Assembly (NCBI RefSeq): GCF_000716445.1
Contig: NZ_JNWK01000002.1
Coordinates: 191,324-255,323 of the forward strand
Reading direction: 5' to 3'
From: Streptomyces wedmorensis
GTDB lineage: Bacteria; Actinomycetota; Actinomycetes; Streptomycetales; Streptomycetaceae
Length of the DNA stretch: 64,000 nucleotides
Below the pieces are notes generated by a model. It was given only the letters and a program-made list of their open reading frames with translations. It ran no database searches and had not been told where the DNA came from. The translations under genes and the position numbers were made by a program. The stretch's first letter is position 1. Each line of letters begins with the position of its first letter. Positions 26,920 through 35,091 of this stretch are shown here, piece after piece.

Positions 26920-27732
26920 TCAGAAGCCGCCGACGCCGAGGAGCGCCATGACCGTGGCCGTGACCGCGCCGGCGGCGCCGAGGAGGCCGATGAGGAGACC
27001 CGTCGACGCCAGGGTGACGTCCAGCCACCACATGGCCCGGGTCCGCAGGACGACCACGCGCCCCGGGTCCCGCGGGTCATAGGCGACGTCGATGGTCCAC
27101 GCGGGGGCGAACTTCCGCACGGTGCGGTGCAGCCCCATCGGGTCGACGTACACGTAGGTGCCCGGCTCCCCGGAGACCCGGTCGGCGGCGACCGTGACCC
27201 CGCGCTTGCGCAGGTACCACTCCTCGTACGGCGGGTACGCGCCCCCCGCGCCGAGGATCAGGAACAGCAGCCCGAAGAGGCCGCCCGGGATGATCGCGAT
27301 CAGGGCGACCGGGTGCCCCGTGACGCACACGAGCACGCAGAGGGCGACGATCACGAGGAGGCCGTGGAGTGCCCCCCGCTTCAGCCTGCGGAAGAGCCGC
27401 ACGGCATGCAGGTCGGCCAGGCGGTTGCCCGATATGTACGTGATGCCGTCGACCGGCTCGGACCGCTCCGGCAGGGCCCCGTTCACGGCGTCGGCGAACG
27501 CCGCCGCGGCCGCCCCGTCCACCTCCTCCAGCCGGTACACGGCCGGCGTCGCCCCGGTCAGGGCGGCCAGCTCGACGGCGACGGCCCTTCCCTCGGCGCG
27601 GACCCGGCCGACCGCCATCAGCGGGATGTGCACCTCCTCCTGAGCCGTACGCAGGAGCAGGGCCTCGCCCTCGACGCGCAGACCGGTGCCCCGGGGGCCC
27701 GGGAGGGCGGGTATCGGCGACATGATCGACAT
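26920..27732 (-). CDS. Membrane protein of unknown function
   Basis: About 270 aa. A soluble N-terminal part of about 120 residues with a PH-like pattern (LRVEGEALLLRTAQEEVHIPLMAVGRV), two adjacent transmembrane helices (ALHGLLVIVALCVLVCVTG and VALIAIIPGGLFGLLFLILG), a soluble segment with YVYVDPMGLHRTVRKFA, and two C-terminal helices. The start is uncertain: ATG 27732 (MSIMSPIP) is chosen, ATG 27723 is possible, and a frame open to 27789 lacks a ribosome binding site. No family recognised. Confidence 0.65.
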   Translation of the reverse strand: MSIMSPIPALPGPRGTGLRVEGEALLLRTAQEEVHIPLMAVGRVRAEGRAVAVELAALTGATPAVYRLEEVDGAAAAAFADAVNGALPERSEPVDGITYISGNRLADLHAVRLFRRLKRGALHGLLVIVALCVLVCVTGHPVALIAIIPGGLFGLLFLILGAGGAYPPYEEWYLRKRGVTVAADRVSGEPGTYVYVDPMGLHRTVRKFAPAWTIDVAYDPRDPGRVVVLRTRAMWWLDVTLASTGLLIGLLGAAGAVTATVMALLGVGGF

Positions 27733-27939
27733 GGCGCGATCGTAAAGGGCGGTCTGACGGTCGGTGAAGCCCTTGGCCACCGTGCGCATTCGCTTGACGG
27801 CTGTCCGGCGGAATGCACCCTGTCCAGTGAAATGGGCACGGCGGCAGGGTGGGGTGGCGTACGTCGACGAGATCGGCGCGTACCGCGCGGCCTGAGGGTG
27901 CTCTACGAGGGGTCGGCGGGAGGCGGCCGGCGGGGCGGG

Positions 27940-28392
27940 TCAGCCCCTCAGGAGCGTGACGACCAGCCGGCCGATGTCGGGGCACGACGGTCACCAGGAC
28001 GCGGTGCTGCCGGATCAGAGACACGATGGGGTCGAGTCGGGCGGCCATGGCCTCGGGGCCGAGGCCCGGCAGCACCGTCGGTGCGAACTCGCGGATCCTC
28101 GTCGCCACCGCCTCCGGCTCCGCCACCTCGTGGAAATAGGAGCCATACGGCGACTTGTTGACGACTTGGCATACCGTCCGTTCGAAAAAACCGCCGGTTT
28201 GCAGGGCGGCGTCGATCCGCTTCGCCACGTCCAGCTGCGGCTTTCGAATTCCCTGCTCGAACAGTCCGATTAGGCGCCCGAAACGAACATTAGGGCGGCC
28301 GGCTCGCCCCGCGTGGGCCCGGCGTCCTCTCGGCGTTCCTTCAGGGCCTCGCCGAAGTACTCCCACGCCTTGTTTCGCCTGGTCTTGGCCAT
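27940..28392 (-). pseudogene. Decayed XRE/DUF5753 (whiJ-type) regulator
   Basis: From ATG 28392 (GGGGAG eight bases before it) the frame reads MAKTRRNKAWEYFGEALKER and continues to VSGA, then stops. One frame over, GLFEQGIRKPQLDVAKRIDA continues the same helix-turn-helix, then GGFFERTV and TRIREFAPTVLPGL of DUF5753. Loss of two bases near 28278-28284 explains the shift. After VLPGL the middle of the domain (normally LQTEAYA onward) is missing and the remainder ends by 27940. So a frameshift plus an internal deletion; it cannot make a full regulator. Confidence 0.75.
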
Positions 28393-28485
28393 GGGTTAAC
28401 TCCCCAATCCTGCGCCGCAGTTGTACAGACCGCGCGTCTGCCGATTCTACGGATCTGCCCCCACCCTGGAGAGGCGAAGCGGGAA

Positions 28486-28746
28486 ATGGATTCAGAAAGG
28501 CATACGTTGGTGAAGGAAGACATCAAGAAGACGACCACGGGGGCAGTCGGAGCCGCACAGGAGGCGGTGGCGGAATTGCGCGAGGCGTTGGCGAGGGCCG
28601 GAATCAGGTTGCCGTCGCAGGGGCTTGGCGTCGTCACGCTCGCGGCCGAGCCGCCGAGGCCGCTCGTGGAATCGGGATGCTGCACGGTGGAAACGGCTCG
28701 GCTGCTCGCGGCCGCCGTACTGCCGAGGGAGGAGAGTCGAACGTGA
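28486..28746 (+). CDS. Small whiJ-cluster-associated protein
   Basis: 86-aa protein with a helical N-terminus and the pattern ELREALARAGIRLPS...PLVESGCCTVETARLLAAAV seen in small Streptomyces proteins next to XRE/DUF5753 regulators. ATG 28486 with GGAGAGG upstream; a GTG at 28510 is an alternative. Divergent from the decayed regulator by 93 bp and overlapping the next gene by four bases. Function unknown. Confidence 0.65.
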   Translation: MDSERHTLVKEDIKKTTTGAVGAAQEAVAELREALARAGIRLPSQGLGVVTLAAEPPRPLVESGCCTVETARLLAAAVLPREESRT

Positions 28747-28958
28747 CGCTGCCCATCGGGTCGTACGTCGTGGAGATCAGCACCGGGCGGGTGGGGACGG
28801 TGATGGGGCATGAGGGGCCGTACGTCCAGATCCGGCCGCTGGGGGGCGGGCGGGAGTGGGACGTGGAGCCGGAGGAGGTGCGGGAGGCGACGTCGTCGGA
28901 GCGGCTGAGCGCCGCGACGGCGCACGCGAACGCGCGGAGCAGGGGAGAGGTGCCCTGA
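28743..28958 (+). CDS. Small SH3-like protein, cluster partner
   Basis: 71-aa protein, GTG start at 28743 overlapping the previous stop (GTGA). It has the pattern GSYVVEISTGRVGTVMGHEGPYVQIRPLGGGREWDVEPEEV, a small beta-barrel-like family common beside whiJ-type regulators in Streptomyces. Function unknown; translationally coupled to the 86-aa protein. Confidence 0.65.
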   Translation: MTLPIGSYVVEISTGRVGTVMGHEGPYVQIRPLGGGREWDVEPEEVREATSSERLSAATAHANARSRGEVP

Positions 28959-29025
28959 GGGGCACCGTATGCGCGGGAACGGGCCGGTACGCGGAGTGCG
29001 TACCGGCCCGTTCCCGTGCGCGCGG

Positions 29026-29973
29026 TCAGGACGTGTGGCCGCGGCGGCGGATCTGCTGGACTTCGCGGGTGATGGCCCAGGCGTCGGCGACGGGGCCGAG
29101 GTGGGCGAGCTTGTCGGGGTTGAGGACGGCGCGGATGGTCTGGATGTGGCCGTCGAGGACGTCGAGGGCGAGGGCCTGGAGGACGCGGCCGTCGCGGTCG
29201 CGGTAGATGGCGCCCGGCTGGCCGTTGATGTCGCGGGGCTCGCAGGTGATGTCGAGGGCGAGGAGCGAGGGGAAGACGGAGCCGAGGAGGCGGGAGACGT
29301 TGTCGGCGCCGTGGATGGTGCGGGCGAAGTTGGGGGCCTTGCCGCCGCCGTCGCCGACGAGCTGGACGTCGGCGGAGAGGAGGGTCTGGAGTCCGCCGAT
29401 GTCGCCGGTCCGGAGGGCGTCGAAGAAGCGGTCGGCGAGTTCCTGGCGTTCCTGGCGGTCGGCTTCGAAGCGGGGGCGGCCGTCGTGCATGTGGCGGCGG
29501 GCTCGGACGAGGAGCTGACGGCAGGCGGCCTCGGAGCGGTCGACGGCGGCGGCGATGTCCTCGAAGTCGAAGGCGAAGACCTCGCGGAGGAGGAAGACGG
29601 CCCGTTCGAGGGGGCTGAGGCGTTCGAGGAGGAGGAGCGCGGCCATGGAGACGGAGTCGGCGAGTTCCACCGAGCGGACCGGGTCCTGGTAGGGGTCGGT
29701 GAGGAGGGGTTCGGGGAACCAGGGGCCGACGTACTCCTCGCGGCGGACGCGGGCGGAGCGGAGGACGTCGATGGAGAGGCGGGTGATGGTGGTGGAGAGG
29801 AAGGCCTTGGTGGAGGTGGGGCGGGTGGGGGAGGCGTCGAAGCGGAGCCAGGTCTCCTGCACGGCGTCCTCGGCCTCGCTGACGCTGCCCAGGATGCGGT
29901 AGGCGATCGAGAACAGCAGGGGGCGCAGTTCCTCGAACTCCTCGACCTTGCCCATGACGTCGTCCTCGCTCAT
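29026..29973 (-). CDS. ECF41-family RNA polymerase sigma factor (SigJ-like)
   Basis: 315-aa sigma factor. Region 2 (about 12-80) has FEELRPLLFSIAYRILGSVSEAEDAVQETWLRF, region 4 (about 115-170) has LSPLERAVFLLREVFAFDFEDIAAAVDRSEAACRQLL, and a SnoaL-like C-terminal domain (about 185-305) with the DGGGKAPNFARTIHG motif. This C-terminal extension replaces the anti-sigma factor in ECF41 proteins. ATG at 29973 with GAGAGGAAG upstream. It follows a carboxymuconolactone decarboxylase gene with an ECF41-type promoter. Confidence 0.92.
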   Translation of the reverse strand: MSEDDVMGKVEEFEELRPLLFSIAYRILGSVSEAEDAVQETWLRFDASPTRPTSTKAFLSTTITRLSIDVLRSARVRREEYVGPWFPEPLLTDPYQDPVRSVELADSVSMAALLLLERLSPLERAVFLLREVFAFDFEDIAAAVDRSEAACRQLLVRARRHMHDGRPRFEADRQERQELADRFFDALRTGDIGGLQTLLSADVQLVGDGGGKAPNFARTIHGADNVSRLLGSVFPSLLALDITCEPRDINGQPGAIYRDRDGRVLQALALDVLDGHIQTIRAVLNPDKLAHLGPVADAWAITREVQQIRRRGHTS

Positions 29974-30004
29974 GACGGCTTCCTCTCCCCGTTTCCCCGT
30001 TGCG

Positions 30005-30048
30005 GTGCGTCCGCGTCCGTGTTGCGCGCCGGCGTGACGCGGACGCAC
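30005..30048. promoter_or_regulatory. Intercistronic hairpin between the decarboxylase and sigma genes
   Basis: GTGCGTCCGCG (30005-30015) and CGCGGACGCAC (30038-30048) are perfect complements with a 22-base loop. It may attenuate read-through or stabilise the upstream message. Confidence 0.45.
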
Positions 30049-30075
30049 CATGATCATCCAGATGTGGGGCGGCCT

Positions 30076-30549
30076 TCAGTGGAACTGCCCGGGCACGTAG
30101 TCGCCGGCGGGCTGCCGAGTGATGACGTTCAGGCGGTTCGCCAGGTTCATGAAGCCGATGTGCATGACGAGGGCGACCAGCTGTTCCTCGTCGTAGTGGA
30201 GGGCGGCGCGCGCCCAGACCTCGTCGCTGACGCCGCCGGCCGCGTCGGCGGTGCGGGTGCCCTCCTCGGCGAGTTCGAGGGCGGCCCGCTCGGCCTCGGT
30301 GTAGACGGTGGCCTCGCGCCAGGCCGCCACCAGGTTCAGCCGCAGCGGGGTCTCGCCCGCGTGGGCCGCGTCCTTGGTGTGCATGTCGATGCAGACCGCG
30401 CAGCCGTTGATCTGGCTCACGCGCAGCGCCACCAGCTCCTGCGTCGCGGCCGGCACCGTCGACTCCTTGACCGCCTTGCCCGCCGCCAGCAGGTGCTTGA
30501 AGGCCTTGCCGACGGTGGGGCTGGCGAGGAGGTCGAGTCGCGCGTCCAT
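30076..30549 (-). CDS. Carboxymuconolactone decarboxylase/AhpD-family protein
   Basis: 157-aa helical protein with the AhpD-like redox motif: NGCAVCIDMHTKDA contains C-x2-C and the following histidine of peroxidase-active members. Such proteins are the standard partner (COE) of ECF41 sigma factors. ATG at 30549 with GGAG at 30560-30557 on the reverse strand. It is transcribed ahead of the sigma gene, 102 bp away. Confidence 0.88.
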   Translation of the reverse strand: MDARLDLLASPTVGKAFKHLLAAGKAVKESTVPAATQELVALRVSQINGCAVCIDMHTKDAAHAGETPLRLNLVAAWREATVYTEAERAALELAEEGTRTADAAGGVSDEVWARAALHYDEEQLVALVMHIGFMNLANRLNVITRQPAGDYVPGQFH

Positions 30550-30593
30550 GGGGTGCTCCTTCGTGGGTGTCGCTCGCTGGTGACAACCCCTGA

Positions 30594-30620
30594 GACGAGA
30601 CGGCCCGGGCCCCTGTGACA
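30594..30620 (-). promoter_or_regulatory. ECF41-type promoter of the decarboxylase-sigma operon
   Basis: On the reverse strand TGTCACA (30620-30614) is followed after exactly 16 bases by CGTC (30597-30594), matching the reported ECF41 promoter. It lies about 45 bases before the decarboxylase start and implies autoregulation. Confidence 0.75.
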
Positions 30621-30703
30621 CGGCCCGATGTGACCTGCGTCTCCCCGCGGGCCGACTTCCCGCCCCGGGCTCGACTGTCGGCGCCGTACGGGAGAATGGG
30701 CGC

Positions 30704-31453
30704 ATGAGTCTGTTCCGCGACGACGGCATCGTGCTGCGCACCCAGAAGCTGGGTGAAGCGGACCGCATCATCACCCTCCTCACGCGCGGTCACGGCCGCG
30801 TACGCGCGGTCGCGCGCGGCGTGCGCCGGACGAAGTCGAAGTTCGGGGCGCGACTCGAACCCTTCTCGCACGTGGACGTGCAGTTCTTCGCCCGGGGGAG
30901 TGAGCTCGTCGGACGCGGGCTGCCGCTCTGCACGCAGAGCGAGACCATCGCCGCGTACGGCAGCGGCATCGTCACCGACTACGCCCGGTACACCGCGGGC
31001 ACGGCCATGCTGGAGACGGCGGAACGGTTCACCGACCACGAGGGCGAACCCGCGGTGCAGCAGTACCTGCTGCTGGTGGGCGGCCTGCGGACGCTCGCCA
31101 GGGGCGAGCACGCGCCCCACCTCATCCTCGACGCCTTCCTCCTCCGCTCCCTCGCCGTGAACGGCTACGCGCCCAGCTTCGAGGACTGTGCGAAATGTGG
31201 CATCCACGGTCCCAACCGGTTCTTTTCGGTCGCCGCGGGTGGAGTCATATGCGGCGACTGCCGGGTCCCCGGAAGCGTCGTACCCTCCTCGGAGGCCATC
31301 GGCCTGCTCAGCGCGCTGCTCACCGGCGACTGGGCGACGGCGGACGCGTGCGAGCCGCGTCACGTCAGGGAGGGCAGCGGACTCGTGTCCGCCTACCTGC
31401 ACTGGCACCTGGAGCGCGGCCTGCGCTCCCTGCGTTACGTAGAGAAGACCTAG
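30704..31453 (+). CDS. recO: DNA repair protein RecO
   Basis: 249-aa recombination mediator that loads RecA with RecR. N-terminal OB fold (about 1-80) beginning MSLFRDDGIVLRTQKLGEADRI, then a helical domain with a zinc finger: C-x2-C in DCAKCG and a second pair in VICGDC. Length typical. ATG at 30704. Followed by uppS after 12 bases, the usual actinobacterial order. Confidence 0.94.
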   Translation: MSLFRDDGIVLRTQKLGEADRIITLLTRGHGRVRAVARGVRRTKSKFGARLEPFSHVDVQFFARGSELVGRGLPLCTQSETIAAYGSGIVTDYARYTAGTAMLETAERFTDHEGEPAVQQYLLLVGGLRTLARGEHAPHLILDAFLLRSLAVNGYAPSFEDCAKCGIHGPNRFFSVAAGGVICGDCRVPGSVVPSSEAIGLLSALLTGDWATADACEPRHVREGSGLVSAYLHWHLERGLRSLRYVEKT

Positions 31454-31465
31454 GAGAGACGACCC

Positions 31466-32290
31466 ATGGCCATCGCACGACTCCTCGGGCGCCAGCGTCG
31501 GGAGTACAGGACCCCCGAGCCGCACCCGTCCGGTGCGCGCCCGCCGAAGCTGCAGTCCGAGCTCGTCCCGGAGCACGTCGCGATCGTCATGGACGGCAAC
31601 GGCCGCTGGGCCAAGGAGCGCGGCCTGCCCCGCACCGAAGGCCACAAGGTCGGCGCCGAGCAGGTGCTCGACGTGCTCCAGGGCGCGATCGAGATGGGCG
31701 TCGGGTCGATCTCGCTGTACGCCTTCTCCACCGAGAACTGGAAGCGCTCCCCCGAGGAGGTGCGCTTCCTCATGAACTTCAACCGCGACTTCATCCGCAA
31801 GACCCGCGACCAGCTCGACGAGCTCGGCATCCGGGTCCGCTGGGTGGGCCGGATGCCGAAGCTGTGGAAGTCGGTCGCCAAGGAGCTCCAGGTCGCGCAG
31901 GAGCAGACCAAGGACAACACCAAGCTGACGCTCTACTTCTGCATGAACTACGGCGGACGCGCCGAACTCACGGACGCCGCGCAGGCGCTCGCGGAGGACG
32001 TGAAGGCCGGTCGGCTCGACCCCGCGAAGATCACCGAGAAGACCATCCAGAAGTACCTGTACTACCCGGACATGCCGGACGTCGACCTCTTCCTGCGTCC
32101 CAGCGGCGAGCAGCGCACCTCCAACTACCTGATCTGGCAGAGCGCGTACGCCGAGATGGTCTTCCAGGACGTGCTGTGGCCCGACTTCGACCGCCGCGAC
32201 CTCTGGCGCGCCTGCATCGAGTACGCCCAGCGCGACCGCCGCTTCGGCGGCGTCGACCCGGCAGACCTGGCCGTCCTCGACAAGGCCTGA
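31466..32290 (+). CDS. uppS: Isoprenyl transferase (cis-prenyl, undecaprenyl diphosphate synthase type)
   Basis: 274-aa cytosolic or membrane-associated enzyme extending isopentenyl diphosphate chains for cell-wall lipid carriers. [17 protein letters not shown] has the catalytic aspartate D43; [13 protein letters not shown] and the final [19 protein letters not shown] are diagnostic. ATG at 31466, preceded by AGGAGAG. It lies between recO and a small membrane gene. Confidence 0.94.
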   Translation: MAIARLLGRQRREYRTPEPHPSGARPPKLQSELVPEHVAIVMDGNGRWAKERGLPRTEGHKVGAEQVLDVLQGAIEMGVGSISLYAFSTENWKRSPEEVRFLMNFNRDFIRKTRDQLDELGIRVRWVGRMPKLWKSVAKELQVAQEQTKDNTKLTLYFCMNYGGRAELTDAAQALAEDVKAGRLDPAKITEKTIQKYLYYPDMPDVDLFLRPSGEQRTSNYLIWQSAYAEMVFQDVLWPDFDRRDLWRACIEYAQRDRRFGGVDPADLAVLDKA

Positions 32291-32310
32291 GCCGGGACCG
32301 GGGGCTGGGG

Positions 32311-32823
32311 ATGACGATGGAGCTGGTGTACACGCCGACGCGTGAGGACCTCGTGGACGCCGTGCGGGTGCAGCTGCGGTACGGCTCGTTCCGGTGGATG
32401 CGGTGGGTGCTGCCGTTCGCGGCCTGCCTGGCGTTCCTGGCCGTGGCCCTGATGCTGACCGGCCCCGGCGGGGCGGAGACCGGGCCGGTGGCGCTGATGG
32501 TCTCGCTGGGACTGTTCGCCGCCGTCTTGCGGCCGCTCATGCCGCGGCTCGTCGCCCGGGTGACGTACCCGATGATCGAACGGCAAGGGGAGCACCGGGC
32601 GAGCGTCGGCGAGGAGGGGGTCCGCTGGGTGACCCGCGACAGCGAGGTCACGGGCCGCTGGCAGCTGATGGCCCGGTACGTCGAGACGCCCACCCAGTTC
32701 GTCCTGCTGTCCGCCGACAAGGGCGCCGCGGGCGTGGCGGCGCTGCCCAAGCGCGGCCTCGCCGGCCCCGCGGACGTCGACCGGCTCCGTGCGGTGCTCG
32801 ACCGGAACATCGCCCGGATGTGA
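32311..32823 (+). CDS. YcxB-like membrane protein
   Basis: 170-aa protein with two central transmembrane helices (about 31-48 and 56-76) and a C-terminal beta-rich YcxB-like domain containing VGEEGVRWVTRDSEVTGRW and a terminal ALPKRGLAGPADVDRLRAVL. ATG at 32311. Function unknown. Probably co-transcribed with uppS. Confidence 0.75.
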   Translation: MTMELVYTPTREDLVDAVRVQLRYGSFRWMRWVLPFAACLAFLAVALMLTGPGGAETGPVALMVSLGLFAAVLRPLMPRLVARVTYPMIERQGEHRASVGEEGVRWVTRDSEVTGRWQLMARYVETPTQFVLLSADKGAAGVAALPKRGLAGPADVDRLRAVLDRNIARM

Positions 32824-32835
32824 GAGCGCGTACGC

Positions 32836-32874
32836 GAAGGGCCCGCACCGAATCCGCTCGGTGCGGGCCCTTTC
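32836..32874. terminator. Bidirectional terminator between the YcxB-like gene and zur
   Basis: GAAGGGCCCGCACCGA (32836-32851) pairs with TCGGTGCGGGCCCTTTC (32858-32874), with T-rich ends on both strands. It separates convergent genes. Confidence 0.85.
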
Positions 32875-32907
32875 GTATGTCAGGTCGCTCGGCCGCCGTA
32901 TGTCAGG

Positions 32908-33318
32908 TCACTTCTCGGCGCAGTCGGCGCAGGTGCCGAAGATCTCGACGGTGTGCGCCACGTTCACGAAGCCGTGCTCCGAGGCGATGGTCTCGGCCCA
33001 CTGCTCGACCATGGGGCCCTCCACCTCCACGGCCTTGCCGCAGACGCGGCAGACGAGGTGGTGGTGATGGTCGCCGGTCGAGCAGCGGCGGTAGACCGTC
33101 TCGCCGTCGCTGGTGCGCAGCGCGTCCACCTCGCCCGCGTCCGCCAGGGACTGGAGCGTGCGGTAGACGGTGGTGAGGCCGACGGAGTCGCCGCGGTGCT
33201 TGAGCATGTCGTGCAGCTCCTGGGCGCTGCGGAACTCGTCCACCTCGTTCAGCGCCGCCGACACGGCGGCCCGCTGCTTGGTCGAGCGGCCGCGTACGGG
33301 GGGTCCTGCCGTCGCCAC
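32908..33318 (-). CDS. zur: Zinc uptake regulator Zur (Fur family)
   Basis: 136-aa metalloregulator. Winged-helix DNA-binding half with SVGLTTVYRTLQSLADAG, then the metal-sensing half with HHHHLVCRVCGKAVEVE and C-terminal GTCADC, giving the structural CxxC zinc pairs. GTG start at 33318 with AAGGAGG upstream. It ends the znuACB-zur operon, so it represses its own uptake system when zinc is ample. Confidence 0.93.
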   Translation of the reverse strand: MATAGPPVRGRSTKQRAAVSAALNEVDEFRSAQELHDMLKHRGDSVGLTTVYRTLQSLADAGEVDALRTSDGETVYRRCSTGDHHHHLVCRVCGKAVEVEGPMVEQWAETIASEHGFVNVAHTVEIFGTCADCAEK

Positions 33319-33389
33319 GGGGGCCTCCTTGGATGCTTGTCTGCCCCGCCATTCTGCCAGCCCCCCGCGCCCCCGGGATCAGTCGTGGA

Positions 33390-34286
33390 TCAGACCTTCA
33401 CGTCGTCCGTCGGTCGCCGGGTGTCCGGGACGCACCGGGCGTCGCAATCGGCGATGGCCCGCTCGGCGGCCTTCGCCCGCCTTTTGGCGAGCGGAGCGGC
33501 CAGCAGGGTCAGGACGATGAAGATCCCGATCGCGTACAGGACGATCGTCGCGCCGGGCGGGACGTCCTGGTAGTACGAGGTGACCGTGCCCGCCAGGGTG
33601 ACGGTGATGCCGGTCGCCACCGCGAGGACGAACGTCATGCGGAAGGACTTCGACAGCTGCTGGGCGGCCGCGACCGGCACCACCATGAGCGCGCTGACCA
33701 GGAGCAGGCCGACGACCCGCATGGCGACGGTGACGGTGACCGCGGCCGTGACCGCGATCAGCAGGTTCAGGGCGCGCACCGGCAGGCCGGTGACCCGGGC
33801 GAACTCCTCGTCCTGGCTCACCGCGAAGAGCTGGCGGCGCAGGCCGACCGTGACGAGGACCACGAAGCCGGCGAGGACGCTGATCGCCGTGACGTCCTCG
33901 GTGGAGACCGTGGACAGCGAACCGAAGAGGTACGAGCTGAGGTTGGCGTTGGAGCCGGTCGGCGACAGGTTGATCAGCAGGACGCCGCCGGCCATGCCGC
34001 CGTAGAAGAGCAGCGCGAGCGCCAGGTCGCCGCGGGTCTTCCCGTACGCCCTGATCAGTTCCATGGCGACCGAGCCGGCGACGGCGACCAGGGTCGCCAT
34101 CCAGACCGGGCTGGAGTTCAGGAGGAAGCCGAGGCCGACACCGGTCATGGCGACGTGGCCGATGCCGTCGCCCATCAGCGCCTGGCGGCGCTGGACGAGG
34201 TAGATGCCGACGGCGGGCGCGGTGATGCCGACGAGGACGGCCGCGAGGAGCGCCCGCTGCATGAAGGCAGGTTCGAGGAAGTCCAT
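33390..34286 (-). CDS. znuB: Zinc ABC transporter permease ZnuB
   Basis: 298-aa integral membrane subunit of the ABC-3 family with about eight helices; GIYLVQRRQALMGDGIGHVAMTGVGLGFLL near the N-terminus and SALMVVPVAAAQQLSKSF are characteristic. ATG 34286 lies two bases from the znuC stop. The basic tail (residues 265-298) is cytoplasmic. Confidence 0.92.
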   Translation of the reverse strand: MDFLEPAFMQRALLAAVLVGITAPAVGIYLVQRRQALMGDGIGHVAMTGVGLGFLLNSSPVWMATLVAVAGSVAMELIRAYGKTRGDLALALLFYGGMAGGVLLINLSPTGSNANLSSYLFGSLSTVSTEDVTAISVLAGFVVLVTVGLRRQLFAVSQDEEFARVTGLPVRALNLLIAVTAAVTVTVAMRVVGLLLVSALMVVPVAAAQQLSKSFRMTFVLAVATGITVTLAGTVTSYYQDVPPGATIVLYAIGIFIVLTLLAAPLAKRRAKAAERAIADCDARCVPDTRRPTDDVKV

Positions 34287-34288
34287 GA

Positions 34289-35062
34289 TCAGGTCAGCAG
34301 TCCCGTGCGGAGCGGCTCGCCGGCCGCGTGCGGATGTACGTGGTCGTGGCCCGGCAGCGCGTGCTGGCCGACGGCCTCGGGCGGCGGGCCGTCGTGGACG
34401 ACGCAGCCGTCGCGCAGCACGACCGCCCGGTCGATCAGCGGCTCCAGGGGGCCCAGCTCGTGCAGGACGAGGAGGACGGAGGTGCCGCCCGCGACCTGCT
34501 CGCGCAGCGTCGCGGCCAGGATCTCCTGGCTCGCGAGGTCCACGCCGGCCATCGGCTCGTCCATGATCAGCAGTTCGGGCTCGGAGGCGAGCGCGCGGGC
34601 GATCAGGACGCGCTGGTGCTGGCCGCCGGAGAGCGCGGTGACGGCGTCCTGGGCGCGGTCGGCGAGGCCGACCAGCTCCATGGCGCGGTGGACGGCGGCC
34701 TTGTCGGCCTTGGTCGGCAGGCCGAACCGGCGGCGCGAGAGGCGGCCGGAGGCGACGACCTCGCGGACGGTGGCGGGCACGCCGGCGGAGGCCGTGGTGC
34801 GCTGCGGCACGTAGCCGATGCGGGCCCAGTCGCGGAACCGCCTGCGTTCGGTGCCGAACAGCTCGATCGTGCCGCCGGTCAGCGGGACCTGGCCGATGAC
34901 GGCGCGGACGGCGGTGGACTTGCCTGAGCCGTTGGCGCCGAGCAGCGCGACGACCTCACCGCGGCCGACGGTGAGGTCGACGCCCCGGAGGACGGGCCGG
35001 GCGCCGAGGGCCGCCGTGGCTCCGCGGACGGAAATGACGGGATCCGGTTCCTGGGCTGCCAT
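34289..35062 (-). CDS. znuC: Zinc ABC transporter ATP-binding protein ZnuC
   Basis: 257-aa ATPase with Walker A GANGSGKST, signature LSGGQHQRVLIARAL, Walker B LLIMDEPMAGVD, and a histidine-rich tail (HDHVHPHAAG) that may bind zinc. ATG 35062 is chosen because AGGAGG lies eight to nine bases upstream; a GTG at 35095 would overlap znuA by four bases (GTGA) and is a real alternative. Confidence 0.92.
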   Translation of the reverse strand: MAAQEPDPVISVRGATAALGARPVLRGVDLTVGRGEVVALLGANGSGKSTAVRAVIGQVPLTGGTIELFGTERRRFRDWARIGYVPQRTTASAGVPATVREVVASGRLSRRRFGLPTKADKAAVHRAMELVGLADRAQDAVTALSGGQHQRVLIARALASEPELLIMDEPMAGVDLASQEILAATLREQVAGGTSVLLVLHELGPLEPLIDRAVVLRDGCVVHDGPPPEAVGQHALPGHDHVHPHAAGEPLRTGLLT

Positions 35063-35091
35063 GGCTCGTGCCTCCTGCTGTGCTGCCGTGG

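Noticed and set aside
28634..31645. About 1000-residue reverse-strand frame across recO, decarboxylase and sigma
   Set aside because: Composition is low-complexity and it opposes or overlaps well supported genes.
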